Origin: Phytophthora colocasiae
Taxonomy: Eukaryota; Oomycota; Peronosporomycetes; Peronosporales; Peronosporaceae
DNA: 64,000 bases
Direction: 5' to 3'
NCBI GenBank assembly: GCA_018806915.1
Contig: JAGKQI010000089.1
Coordinates: 62,001-126,000 of the forward strand
The notes below the pieces were generated by a model, which was not told where the DNA came from, did no database searches, and saw only the letters and a list, made by a program, of their open reading frames with translations. The translations under genes and the position numbers were made by a program. This document shows, in pieces, positions 1-10,308 of the stretch. Each line of letters begins with the position of its first letter. Within the stretch, counting starts at the first letter, position 1.

Positions 1-1
1 C

Positions 2-181
2 CCCTGGATTGTTGAGCGGATCGTGGCTCATAAGAGAACGAACTCTCAAGGGGTTCGTTTTCGTATTCGTTGGAGAGGATTTCCTCCCCATCGAGATACA
101 TGGGAGCCGCGGAACGTCCTGATGGAGGACGTTCCGGAAATGGTGAGGGTGTACGAAGCCCACCATAACTTGCAGGGGTAA
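2..181 (+). CDS. C-terminal chromodomain of a Ty3/gypsy polyprotein (5' end outside window)
   Basis: The frame is open from the first bases and stops at TAA 179-181. The peptide carries chromodomain hallmarks: WIVERIVAHKR, then RFRIRWRGF and DTWEPRNVL. In chromoviral and other gypsy elements this module ends the integrase and guides insertion to chromatin. The 3' neighbours fit, because an untranslated stretch, a polypurine tract (880-889) and an LTR start (890) follow on the same strand. The rest of pol lies outside the window, so whether it is intact cannot be judged. Confidence 0.8.
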   Translation, partial: PWIVERIVAHKRTNSQGVRFRIRWRGFPPHRDTWEPRNVLMEDVPEMVRVYEAHHNLQG

Positions 182-193
182 GCCCTGCACGAG

Positions 194-1120
194 GAGTGCT
201 GCGGTCAGCCACAGCACTCGGTGCTCCGCGTGGCTCGAGACGACCACGAAGCTCCTTGATGTGATCGGGTACACGGACAAGCGTGTACCCCAGAAGATCA
301 CTTTCTGAGAGACGTGTTGCCAAGGGTTGGCAACACGGGCAGGGTGTGCCAAAGGGAACGGCACATGGGATCCCCGCTTCCATGGACTGATCATGGAGGC
401 GCTCACACCTGAGACCTCAACACGAGGTCGTCGGGACCCCACGGGTGGGTCTGACGTGTCTTCGGACGAAGACACGGGAGCGGGAGCCTTGGCATCAAGC
501 TCTCCCTCCTCGACATCGTCGTCGTAGTCGAGGATGTCTTCATAGTCCTCTCCAAAGAGTTCTTTGAGAGGGACAGCAGGATTCTTAATCTCTGCTAGAG
601 AAGAAGATTTCTTCTTCTTCTCATGCTTCTCCTTGTGGAAAGCACGTGACAGAGAGCTTCTCTGTCGAACCGCTGGAAGCAGCAGTGCTAGTGGGCACTG
701 CTAAGGTTGTTGTTCCTGCTGCAGAGGCAGCAGGGGGGGCTTGCGCGTCCGCAGAAGCGGACGGAGACGTGGGCGTTGGCGAGTCAATTGCGAAATGAAC
801 TCGGATTTCTCTCGGGAACTTGACGGTCTTGTCAAGTTCTGTTGATTGACGTATCGAGACCGATACGTCGAATCTTAACGAGGGGATGGTGTAACGGGGT
901 TACACGTACAAGTGGTTGTACCACTTGTAACTCTAACAGTTAGGATAACTGTTAGAGGTTGGAAATGGGCCTCAGACCTTGGTGTGCTGTACACACCAAT
1001 GGATACATGGGCGAACCACATTATTGGGTGGTTCGTGTGCATTTGTGCATATCATTGGTAGAAAGTAACGGGTTTCTACCAATCACTGAGCAGAGTTTCT
1101 GCCAACCACACGTTGGCAGA
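194..1120 (+). repeat. Serial array of short perfect hairpins spanning 3' UTR and LTR
   Basis: Reading along the strand, one stem-loop follows another about every 30-40 bases. Stems of at least 8 perfect pairs are: 194-201/212-219, 267-275/282-290, 313-321/329-337, 455-463/468-476, 599-606/611-618, 648-655/659-666, 681-688/695-702, 715-722/727-734, 816-824/831-839, 848-856/861-869, 907-915/921-929, 931-942/946-957, 979-986/992-999, 1012-1019/1028-1035, 1054-1064/1073-1083 and 1098-1106/1112-1120. Shorter ones fill the gaps (for example 413-418/424-429, 508-514/527-533, 746-752/757-763). The array begins just after the pol stop and runs through the LTR start without a break. No function is known to me. 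Confidence 0.85.
880..889 (+). other. Polypurine tract before LTR
   Basis: GAGGGGATGG directly precedes the LTR start TGTAACGGGG at 890. Plus-strand priming in LTR elements uses such a tract. Its place, downstream of the pol end and touching a TG-starting LTR, supports the orientation given here. Confidence 0.6.
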
Positions 1121-1169
1121 CCCTTTAGAAATAGATAACAAACAGTTTTAGGAGGTCCATAATTGGCTT
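890..1169 (+). repeat. Truncated 3' LTR of the first gypsy element
   Basis: It starts TGTAACGGGGTTACA, itself a small hairpin, next to the polypurine tract. It keeps only its 5' part: at about 1169 homology to the inverted copy ends and unrelated AT-rich DNA begins. It carries the last six strong stems of the hairpin array. Confidence 0.65.
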
Positions 1170-1238
1170 ATGCCAAATTCAATAACAGTTCTCATTTTAC
1201 GGTATTTTGCAGTTTAATTTAGTTATATTTGATTTAAT

Positions 1239-1260
1239 TATACTTATTTAAATAAGTATA
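1239..1260. repeat. 22-bp perfect AT palindrome at the centre of the inverted LTR pair
   Basis: TATACTTATTT is followed immediately by its exact reverse complement. It lies in the AT-rich spacer (1170-1353) between the two LTR arms. Nothing coding is visible in the spacer. Confidence 0.8.
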
Positions 1261-1353
1261 CTTAAATTAAGTCTATTCTAAATGCATGCTTCCTCATACA
1301 CGTAAGCGCACGTGTACGCCACCTAATAGGTCTAGGTAGACCCATTACAGCAC

Positions 1354-1619
1354 AAGCCAATTATGGACCTCCTAAAACTGTTTGTTATCTATTTCTAAAG
1401 GGTCTGCCAACGGCAGAAACTCTGCTCAGTGATTGGTAGAAACCCGTTACTTTCTACCAATAATATGCACAAATGCACACGAACCACCCAATAATGTGGT
1501 TCGCCCATGTATCCATTGGTGTGTACAGCACACCAAGGTCTGAGGCCCATTTCCAACCTCTAACAGTTATCCTTACTGTTAGAGTTACAAGAGGTACTAC
1601 CACTTGTACGTGTAACCCC
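1354..1619 (-). repeat. Inverted partial LTR copy
   Basis: This is the reverse complement of 896-1169 with few changes. Several stems are intact in both copies (for example 1054-1083 and 1012-1035), while others have lost pairing here: the 12-bp stem has one mismatch, and the last stem has lost most of its loop and part of one arm. The LTR tip is cut at about 1619, where remains of an unrelated older LTR begin. Confidence 0.75.
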
Positions 1620-1760
1620 TATCCTTTAAGCGCTTATTACGGATCAGAAGGAATTGGCTGCTTGGCCGGACGATCCCGTCGACTCTCAACCCATCAAGAC
1701 CCCCGCTATAGGAAGCGGCAAGCATCGTAAAGGAAGGGATCAGATCCCCAACATTGGAAC
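1620..1760 (+). repeat. Left fragment of an older inverted LTR, split by the large gypsy element
   Basis: The sequence matches the reverse complement of the large element's own LTR (compare about 2100-2230) with clear divergence: CTATCCTTTAAG, GAAGGAATTGG, GACGATCCCGTCGA and AGGAAGCGGCAAG recur in order. Its continuation is at 15697-16028. The LTR is therefore older and lies in the opposite orientation to the inserted element. Confidence 0.75.
1757..1760. repeat. Target-site duplication GAAC, left copy
   Basis: GAAC directly precedes the LTR start TGTGG at 1761, and GAAC directly follows the other LTR end at 15696. Removing the element and one GAAC restores colinearity of the older LTR with its relatives, which is independent support. 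Confidence 0.7.
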
Positions 1761-3126
1761 TGTGGTGGAGCGGATCTGGCCAAAATCTGGTTGAGGCCGA
1801 TCGCGATCGCCACTTGCGCCCAGACACCGACTAACGGAGGGGGTCCCCCGATGATCCGTGATCTTGCTGCGTGTAGTGTTCACCTTGTGTACCCGTCGGT
1901 AGGCGGGTTACGCTCTTCCAGGTGACTTCTGAAGATGTCTTGGGACGAGAAGAATGTCTTGGGTGACGCAGGGGTTTGAGGCGGCGTGGAAGTTCTTCAC
2001 TCCACCTCGGGGTACTTGATCCCGGTCGTAGGCGAGTTCTCGAGCCTTGATCCGGGAACCTGGTTCTTGATCCAGGTCTTCCAATGGTCCTATGTTCGGG
2101 ATTCAGTCCCTTCCTTTCGTTACTTGCCGCTTCCTTTAGCGGGAGTCTTGGGGGGGCGAGATTCGACGGGATCGTCAGGCTAAACAACCAATTCCTTCCG
2201 ATCTGATGTATGCACTTAAAGGATAGTTCACTAGATAGGGCAAAGCTGGCCAATATATTATCCAGACTTAACCGCTATACTAGGTCACGTATCCTTACCT
2301 CCTTGACGCTTGTAGGGCCAATGTAGTTCCCGGTTCCAGGCGTAGCGAAGACACTTGAGTGGTTCAGGGCAAATTCGATTCTGTTTATGGTTATCCCTAT
2401 GCCTACTAATCCCATCCTGATTTACTATCCTACGATCACATGACACTGGCTACATAGCTGATCCCTAGCTTGGTTCCCCTAACCCTGATCGTGAGCCGAT
2501 TCCGTACTTAACCGAAGCTTGATCTCGCACTTAACCGAAGCTTGATCTCGCACTTAACCGAAGCTTGATCTCGAACTTAACCGAAGCTTGATCTCGTACT
2601 TAACCGGGACTTGATCTCGCACTTAATCGGGACTTGATCGCCGCCTGATCCCGCTTGATAATCCTTCGGAGAGTCCAGATCAGTCTATCAGAAGGGTCTG
2701 CGTCGCGCCTGAGGCTGAGCTTGATCCAGAGCTGATCTCGTACTTAAACGGGAGAAGATCACTGCGTGATCCTGCGTGATCCCGCTTCGTCGCCCCCCGG
2801 GGAAGTAGGATCATACTGTTAGAGGCTCCGGGGCGCCGGGGTAAGCCGATCGTGCTCACTTGGGACCCCGTAATCGTTGATCGCGCGAGAACCTCCTTGA
2901 TTCCCCCATTCTTCCTCCGGCAGGATTCGGATCACCCACGAACACCGCTCCACTTGCTCCTCCGCCGGTGTCTCTGTTGCCTGTTCCCCGGCGGGACCCA
3001 TCGTACCTTCGTCTGATTCGACCCAGATCTGGGGATCACAGGTCCCCCCTGTCGCTCGTTCCGACTCTATTCGGGTTCGTGGCTGATATTGTCTCTCCGG
3101 GAAAAATTCTCGTCCGCTTCACCACA
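1761..3126 (-). repeat. 3' LTR of the Chronos-like element
   Basis: It is bounded by TGTGGTGGAGCGG at 1761 and CGCTTCACCACA ending at 3126, which form the usual inverted ends. It is a near copy of 14321-15696. It includes the 23-bp tandem repeat at 2504-2639. Its right end supplies the first possible Met (3089) of the opposite-strand ORF, so it may also act as promoter for that ORF; this last point is inference. Confidence 0.9.
2504..2639. repeat. 23-bp tandem repeat inside the LTR, about 6 copies
   Basis: The unit CTTAACCGAAGCTTGATCTC with a three-base spacer (GCA, GAA or GTA) repeats in tandem, the last copies drifting to CGGGACTTGATC. The same array lies at about 15066-15210 in the other LTR with different small changes. 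Such arrays in LTRs often hold enhancer or binding sites; here that is only a possibility. Confidence 0.8.
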
Positions 3127-3140
3127 TCCGCCCCCAGCAC
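3127..3140 (-). other. Polypurine tract of the Chronos-like element
   Basis: On the minus strand GTGCTGGGGGCGGA abuts the 3' LTR start TGTGGTG. It is mostly purine, with a G5 run, in the position expected for plus-strand priming. Confidence 0.55.
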
Positions 3141-3229
3141 GTAAGTTGAGCTGCCGCAGCTCACTTCGGGTTTATTTCCACATTCACCACCTGGAAAACA
3201 AGTCGTTCAAGTACCACCACTCCTTCACA

Positions 3230-6064
3230 ATGTCCGATCCGCCTCCCTCGCCCCCTTTGACGCCGAGAACGCCCTCGAGCGAGCACTCGATCCGATCCGC
3301 TCGATCCACCGCCTCCCGCTTCTCAACCCCCGGGGTGAACCCTGAGCTGGTCACCTTGCAAGCGAGACTGGCCCATAGCCAACGGATGCGCGAAACCTTG
3401 AGTCGCGATCGGGACCACCTGGACGACACCGTTCGCCGGTTGCGATCCGACATGGAGGATATGGAGCGCTTCTGGGACGACCAGGCGGAGGAGATCTTGC
3501 GGCTGAACGCCGAAATCGCTCGTCTGCGGTCGGGAACCGGAGATGTTATCGGTGGGGACACGATCGCCGCCTTGCAGGATCAGCGGGCTCAGCACGACGC
3601 CGAACGGCGGGAGTCTGAGCAGCGAATGGCCCGGATCCAGGCGCGGCTAGACTCTGCGCTCGAGGATCTCGACTTCCGGCTGGCCGAACTTCGCGTAGCA
3701 GGGGAGACGGAGATTGAACTCCGGGATGAGCTTCAGGATCGCGAACGGGAGCTCGCCGCCGTGCGTCATGACTTGACCCTCACTCAGCGTAGCCTTGATC
3801 GCTGGCAGAGGAACGATCCCTCCCAAGGTCCACAAGCGGCCATGGCCATGCCCGCTGATCAGACTCGCCCTACGGCAGAGGAGGCTCGGTTGAGGTTGGA
3901 GTTGACGCGGACCCAAGCGGAGTTGCTCGCCGCTCGAGCCGAAGTCGCGTACCTGGAACGCGAGGCCGAGGATCACCAGGCTGAACTGGCTCGGGCACAC
4001 CTCGCCTTGGAGGACGTATCCGCGCCGGATTCTCGCGCCCCGCCTTTGGATGCAACAGCTGATGCCGCCGCCGTGTCCAGCCTGGAGCAAGATCTGGCAG
4101 ACGCCTTGGGAAATCTGGAAATAATCCAGCACGACCGGGACCAGCTCTCCGTCCAGCATCGTGCCGCGATCGCCGAGCGGGATCAGGCCGTCGCAGATCT
4201 GGATCAGGCCCGCCTCGACCGGGATCAGGCGATGCAAGATCTCAATCGAGTTACGGTGGATCGTGATCGAATCCAGGTCGACCTGGACGACGCCACCCAA
4301 GATCGTCTATCGGTCCTCGCAGACCTTGACGTGGCCCGTTCCGCCCGGGATGCGGCGACACAGGAACTCGACCAACTCCAGCGACAGAACGCGTCGGCCC
4401 TCGCTGACCTCGACCAACTCCAGCGACAGAACGCGGAGCTTCGGCAGGCTCATCAAGAGTTGGACGCTGATTATGCCGAAGCCGAACAACAGCTGCATCA
4501 CGCCGAGGATTCCTCTGCTCGGTTGTCCTCGTGGATAGCGGATCGCCGGGCGGCTCGTGCCACCAAAAGATCTCGAAGCGCCTCCGCTTCCCCGGCCGTG
4601 CCTCCTTCCTCACGCAAGCGTCCAGCTCGGAGCTCCTCAGCACCCCGTGATCTAAAAACTGCGGCTACCGAAGCTCCCGGATCGACCCAGCCTGTCACAC
4701 CAACGGTGGTCCCGACCCCGGCAGGATCAACGGCGAGCCCGCTGGATTTGTTGGCGGACCAAGCTTCTGGGCAGGCCGGGGGGGAGGAAACCGACACTCC
4801 AGCCCCTGATCCGACCCCGGCATCGACGGATCAGCCCGGATCGCTCCCCGACGATGGTGATTCGCAGGACGAGGAAGAGGAAGACTCCGACTACGACCCC
4901 CAGCACCCATTCTCATCGCCGTCAGAAGAGGACGGGAGTCCAGAACCCAGCAATGGAACTAGTTCTGAGGCCGAATCGGAACGTTCCGACGAGGCGGAGG
5001 ACTCCGAGGACGACGATATTCTACACATGGGCCGCCAACGGTCTATCTCGACGCACCGGCGCGAGTCCGGTCAGGTTCCGAGAGGCAGATCTTCTGGCGC
5101 TCATGGATCGGGGTCTCCGGACGGCTCAAGCCCATCTCCGGATGGATCAGGCCCGCCGTCTCCGGGATCACCTCCGGGTTCCCCGTCGCCGCCGTCACCT
5201 CCTCCCGGCGGTTCCCCGCCTCTCGGGCTCCGACCACCCCTGTTCCCGGTCGCCTCTTTCATTCCAGGATACGATCGGCAGCGCACCTTCGCGGCCGCTG
5301 ACATCGTACCGTGGGATCCGCAGTTGATCGGGCAGTATTCGATCGTGGGTCTGATCGCCAGTTCTCTGGGCAAACGGTTGTTGATCCCTTCGGGTTGGCT
5401 GTTCCCTTCCCAGATACAGGCGGGGCCTGCGCCGACTCCCGGCACCTAATACCTCAAGGGTTTGATCAGGGGCGTGAACGTGCTTTATCGGCTGGCTCTG
5501 GAGCCTTGTAACGACTTCGCTAACCGGGTTCCCCTTACGTTCGACCTCGATTTGCACGAGAGGGAGGAACACCCTCGCGGCCGTGGCCGCCACCTATCGC
5601 GTCCTGGAGGAACGGCACCGTCAGGCATTTTGGGAGGCCACCCATAACCTCGAGATCACCTCTGCCATGCAAGATGCGGATCTCGAACTGCAGCGGTATT
5701 ACGTTGCTCGCAAGGCCAGGCGGAGTCGGGCTGGGTCTGCTTGGCGCCAGTTCCTCGCCTCCTTCCCCGCCATAATGCGCGACCAGTGGTTCGATCTCGA
5801 CATCCTGTTGATCCGTTCTTCCTTCACCTCGCTCTTCCGGGAGTGGATGTGGTTCGTTGGTATCCCGGCGTGGTCTCTCGGCGTGCCAACCGGGCGGATC
5901 CCAACGCGAACGTCCCAGAGCCGGCGAACCTGATCGAGGCTCTGGAGGAGTGTGACGAGGCGGATCCGTGGCGTAACCAGTATCGGCAGGACCCGGTCAA
6001 CCATCCCGCTACCAGGATCCCCCGCCTTATCGGCAAGTTCAATCCTCTTCCCGCTTCTCCGTAA
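3230..6064 (+). pseudogene. Opposite-strand ORF of the gypsy element: coiled-coil protein, broken
   Basis: A long frame opens on the strand opposite to gag-pol, between pol and the 3' LTR. ATG 3230 has a fair context; an in-frame Met lies at 3089 inside the LTR. Residues about 50-480 (counted from 3089) are an Arg/Glu/Asp-rich coiled coil with repeated blocks such as DLDQARLDRDQAMQDL. About 490-720 is acidic, Ser/Pro-rich and probably disordered. A globular C-terminal part follows. The frame stops at TAA 5447-5449, but the same frame continues to about 5570, then shifts to the frame with LEERHRQAFWEATHNLE, then near 5810 to the one ending PLIGKF-like at 6064. The intact ancestor was therefore one protein of roughly 950 residues. 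Function is unknown; plant Tat-lineage gypsy elements also carry antisense ORFs between pol and LTR. Confidence 0.65.
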
Positions 6065-6417
6065 GTCGTGCTACTTCGATCACCTGCAGCAAGGCTCGAG
6101 GCTTCTCCCCGAGCTTGGATTCGGAACCCCATCCAGGGCCGTTCTGCATTCTTCCATCTCCATTCGTAACTCCCATAATCTCCACTCGTGATTCTCGTAT
6201 TCTCCATTCCCATAGTCATTCCATCGTACTCCATCATTTTGAGAATGTGATCCCCTTTCATCTCCATCTCGACATCCCGGGTCACCATCTTCCAACGTCA
6301 AATTCCCTACGCACATGCATATACACAAATATAAAATTCTCGCTCTGATCTGGATTCTCCTCCACATCAGCTTCCTCGATCACGGCGAGGCAACCCTGTC
6401 ACCTCGCCTGACTCTCC
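6065..6417. other. Non-coding spacer between the two convergent ORFs of the element
   Basis: About 350 bases rich in CCAT/CTCC words, with no convincing frame on either strand. The opposite-strand ORF and pol converge on it, so it is likely their shared 3' region. Confidence 0.5.
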
Positions 6418-8040
6418 TTACACTTCTTCATGCGACTGCATCATGCCGAACCGGTTCCGATTAGCGTGGTCACGTAGGAACGCGCTCAATATGGCCCCAC
6501 AGTTAAGATCAGCTTCGTCGACCCACGTTGGCTCATCATAACCGACCCAGTGCACCAGGAATTCACGATAGATCCGGCCGTAGCGAGTTCGTTTCCCACT
6601 TCGCATGTCCGAGATCCGTTCGACTTCGTACTCATCGGCATCCAAATCTGGGACCCAACTGTCTTCCGGAAGGAGGATCTCATCGAAATCGAGCCGATCT
6701 GCTTCATCTACCGTCAACTCGATCCGCGGTCGATCCGGGAAATTCCGTACCAGCTTTAGCTTAGAAACATGGACCACCGGAAAGATATGGTAATCAGATC
6801 CCGCGATCTCCAGCTTGATCGTGAATTTATTGAGCTTCTCTGCAACACGGAACGGGCCGTGCCAGAGGTGAGCGAGTTTACGTGCATACCCTTCCTTCAC
6901 ACGATCTAGGTATAGCCAAACTCGTGATCCAGCTTCGATCTGATGCGGATCGACATCCTCATTGTGTCGATCAGCTCGGTCCGCAATCGCCTCTCGCAGC
7001 CTAGCGTTGACCTGTTCTCTCGACTGCTGGTAGTATCTCTGAACGCGATATCTCCACCGTCTTGGATCGCGGTCATGGCGCCTGGTCGACCCGATCGGGA
7101 TCGTCGCTTCCAACGTCGATCTCGGATCCCATCCGTGTACCAAATAGTGAGGAGTATCTCCCCGAACCCGATCGTGAGCCGTGTTAATAGCGAACGTCAA
7201 TCTCTCTGGGTATTCATCCCAATCCTTTTGATCGAGATCTTGAACATACATCTTGATCGCCCTAGTCGCCGTTTGTACCATCCGTTCCGCAGTCCCATTG
7301 GCCTGTGGTCGGTAGGCCATCGTCGCCCGTTGTCGCTGCCCCAGGATCTTATTGAACGATCTGAAGAAGTCGGACATGAAACCCGGTTCCTAATCGTGCC
7401 TGATCATCTCGCTAGCACCAAATCTGCGGAACACGCATTCTTCATAAGATTCCGCGACGGTCTGGGCCGATCGGGAGGAACTGGCCTTCGCGATCACATA
7501 TCCCGTGAACAGATCTACCCAGATCAGTAGTTCGGTGTTGCCTTTGTTGGATCTGGGCAGAGAGGGTATGTGATCCATCGCTATGATCTGGAATGGGTAT
7601 GTCGCTTGCAGATTCCCAGGCGACTCGCCCCAGATCGTGGGTCTCTCCTTTCCAGTCTCACAGTCTACACACTCGCCTACGTATCGCTGCACGCTCCGAT
7701 ATAATCCCCTCCAATGGAAATGATCTCGGATCCGCTGATAAGTACGTCCGATCCCCTGATGCCCCCCTTCCAGAGTCGTATGGTAGTGGTGGAGGACATC
7801 CTGTTGTAGCGTTTCTGGGACTACAAGTCTCATCAGGCGGTCGCGATCACCACTTGATCTCGGCCCTGGTGGGCAGTAAAATAGCAGATCTTGTTCGTCT
7901 ACCTCGTACTCGGAGGCGATCTTGGCGTAGGATACATATTCGGCTCGAGTAAGATCCGCGATCTGCCCAGCTAGGTACCTCTTCAGTCCGGCGATCCAGA
8001 CCTCCTCGTCCTGGGCTCGCCTGATCCGATCAATTCGCAT
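6418..8040 (-). pseudogene. Integrase and chromodomain of the gypsy pol, in-frame stop
   Basis: The N-terminal zinc-binding part has the HHCC pattern (HHYHTTLEGGH, then CVDC). The catalytic core shows the first Asp in IAMDHIP, the second in FGASEMIRHD, and the Glu in QANGTAERM. A TAG at 7390-7392 sits right after the second Asp; beyond it the same frame continues as EPGFMSDFF to 6418, so a single codon breaks the enzyme. After the GPFRVAEKL region comes a chromodomain (YEVERISDMR, EFLVHWVGYDEPTWVDE), about residues 490-535 of this section. Upstream the frame joins the RNase H section through another in-frame stop at 8080-8082. Confidence 0.85.
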
Positions 8041-8079
8041 CTCCCGGATCAGCTCCTCTCGCAGGACAGCGGCATCGGG

Positions 8080-10308
8080 TCACGCTCGGGCTGCACCCGT
8101 GGCTACAGCCGACACTTGCACCGTTCGATCTTCAACTCGAGGGATCAACACCTCATTAAGCCGATTCAGGGTGATCAGATCGCACCGATCTGCCTCATCG
8201 TGGACCTCGATCCCGCTTCCTCGCTGCAGCGCGGCACTCGCCAAGCTATCTGCACTCCCATTCCAGTCTCTCTTCACATGGACAAGCTCATGATCTCCCC
8301 ATTTCCGCAAGTGATCCAGCACCTTCTGTTTCAGCAACGTCAATCCTGGTGCCTTACAGTCGATCTCGCCCCGGACTTGTCGGATCACCAGGTTCGAATC
8401 GCCACAAACGACCAAACGGCGGCGTTCTAACTGTGCAATCATGCTAAGACCTAGCAAGAGTCCACGGTATTCCGCTTCATTGACAGTAAGGCTTTCAGCG
8501 TAATCCGACCTAGCCTTAATCACTTTCCACTCCGGCAAACTCCACACGATCGCGCTGAAAGCGCCTCCTCCTCGTTTCACGCGTGCCGAACCGTCGAAAC
8601 TTATGACCCACAACTCCTCATCTGGGTCTACGGTGGGAATCGGCATCTGGATCTTACGTCTTGGTTCCTTCTGTGGCGCGATCGCGATCAGGGCTTCGTC
8701 GATCTCCGATCTAGGCGTTATGGTAGCTGCGATCGCCCCCAGTATTTCATCCTCCCCCTTCGTACACTTCGTGATCTCGAGTGTCCACGGGGATAGAAGT
8801 GCAGACCATTGTCCTAGACGCCCTTGGAGGCCGGCAGACCTGAACAGCCAGGCAAGCGTGGAGTGTCGAGTTAGGACCTTGATCCGGCGTCCCACCAGCA
8901 GGGTGTAGTGTAGATCCAAGATTCGAAGTAGAGCCAACACCTCCTTTTCGGCAACATTATAATTCAGCTCGTTGGTCTTCAAGGTTCGGCTGGCAAACGC
9001 GACTGGGTGGTAGATCTGGTCGTGTTCCTGCATTAGTGCGGCGGAAATCGCCCAGTCACTAGCGTACACGATCACCACGGGTAACCTCGTCGTGTCGAAG
9101 TGACGAAGGATCGGGGTCGACGCGATCTTGGTCTTCAAAGCTGTAAACGCCCTGTATGCCCTACCCCACCTCTCGTCACCAGTCTTTAGGCCCAGGTTGG
9201 CTCCGATCTCGTTTGAACGGGGTGAAGACATCGCCCCCAAGTCAGGATCCGGTGTACTATCGCTTCTTTGAGTCGGGATATCTAGTGATATATCCCGATC
9301 CGACTTAAGCACGACGAGATCTTGAGTGATCAGGTCCATGCTATCCATGATCTTTCGTAGATCTGGTCGCTTCTTCAGTTCTGCGAACTCCACCTCACGT
9401 AGTTCATATAGGACCGATGCATAGATCGCGTAATCCTCGATGAACCGACTATAGTAATTCAAACTTCCAAGGAACGATTGCATAGATCGGAGTGATCCGG
9501 GGAATGGTAGATCCGTCAGAGACTTCAGGTCTTTCGGGTTTGCTTCCAATCCATCGATCGACACTTTGTGTCCGAGATATTCCACCTTATCCATGCCCCA
9601 GAAGCTCTTTGCCACACTGATCGAGAGATTCCACTTATCACAGGCCTCCAATAGGTCTTCCACCCGATCGCACATTTGATCCCATGATCCAGCCGTGATC
9701 AGGATATCGTCGATGTATGATCTCCGTCCTAGCACCGACGGGCGACCGGGATCTTCCGGGATTCCTGACTCGAACACATCCGCAGCGCCTTCCACATCTC
9801 CGGACTGGAAGATCTTCAAAAATCCATATAGGGCATTGTCCACAAGGCGTTGATAGATCTGAGGGGCGTTCTTCAGCCCGAACGGCATGCGATTCCACTC
9901 GAAAAGGCCAAATGGAGTGATGAAAGCTGAGATCGCGCGAGCTCGATCGGTCATTGATACGACCCAGAATCCACTCGCCATGTCTAATGAACAATACCAA
10001 AGAACCTTGTCAAGATCTTCTAGCAGGTCACTGATCAGGGGCATCGGGTAGATCATCAGCCTTGTGAGACCGTTCACCAACCGATAATCGATACATAGTC
10101 GGATGTCTACACCGTTCTTCTTGATGATCACCACGATCGGAGATGCCCATGGCGATGTCGATGGCCGGATGATCTTGGCAGCTAGGAGTCCTTTGATAAG
10201 ATCCGATACTTTGTCGCGAAACTGTGGCGCCACTTTTCGGACTCGTTGTGCCACGTCGATCGCATATAACACCCTTGGCCGCTGGAGGAAGTGCGTTTCC
10301 TTTCCCAA
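8080..10308 (-). pseudogene. Reverse transcriptase with two RNase H domains
   Basis: The RT palm is clear: KKNGVDIRLCIDYRLVN, LDMASGFW, PFGLKNAPQIYQR and the catalytic YIDD (9706-9717). A gypsy-type RNase H follows (YASDWAISAALMQ, VAEKEVLALLRIL). Then comes a second, distinct RNase H of the archaeal/plant type with VISFDGSARVKRGGG, NEAEYRGLLLGL, VVCGDSNLVIRQV and a WNGSADSLAS end, near 8610-8170. The frame is open through both and ends in TGA 8080-8082, with the same frame resuming in the integrase. Upstream it joins the protease frame by a lost 1-2 bases near 10255-10265. About 45 residues lie between the NALYGFL block and YIDD, longer than in many gypsy RTs. Confidence 0.9.

Noticed and set aside
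2504..2639. Regular repeats resembling a CRISPR array
   Set aside because: The units are head to tail with only 3-base spacers, lie inside a eukaryotic LTR, and recur in the partner LTR. This is an LTR tandem array.
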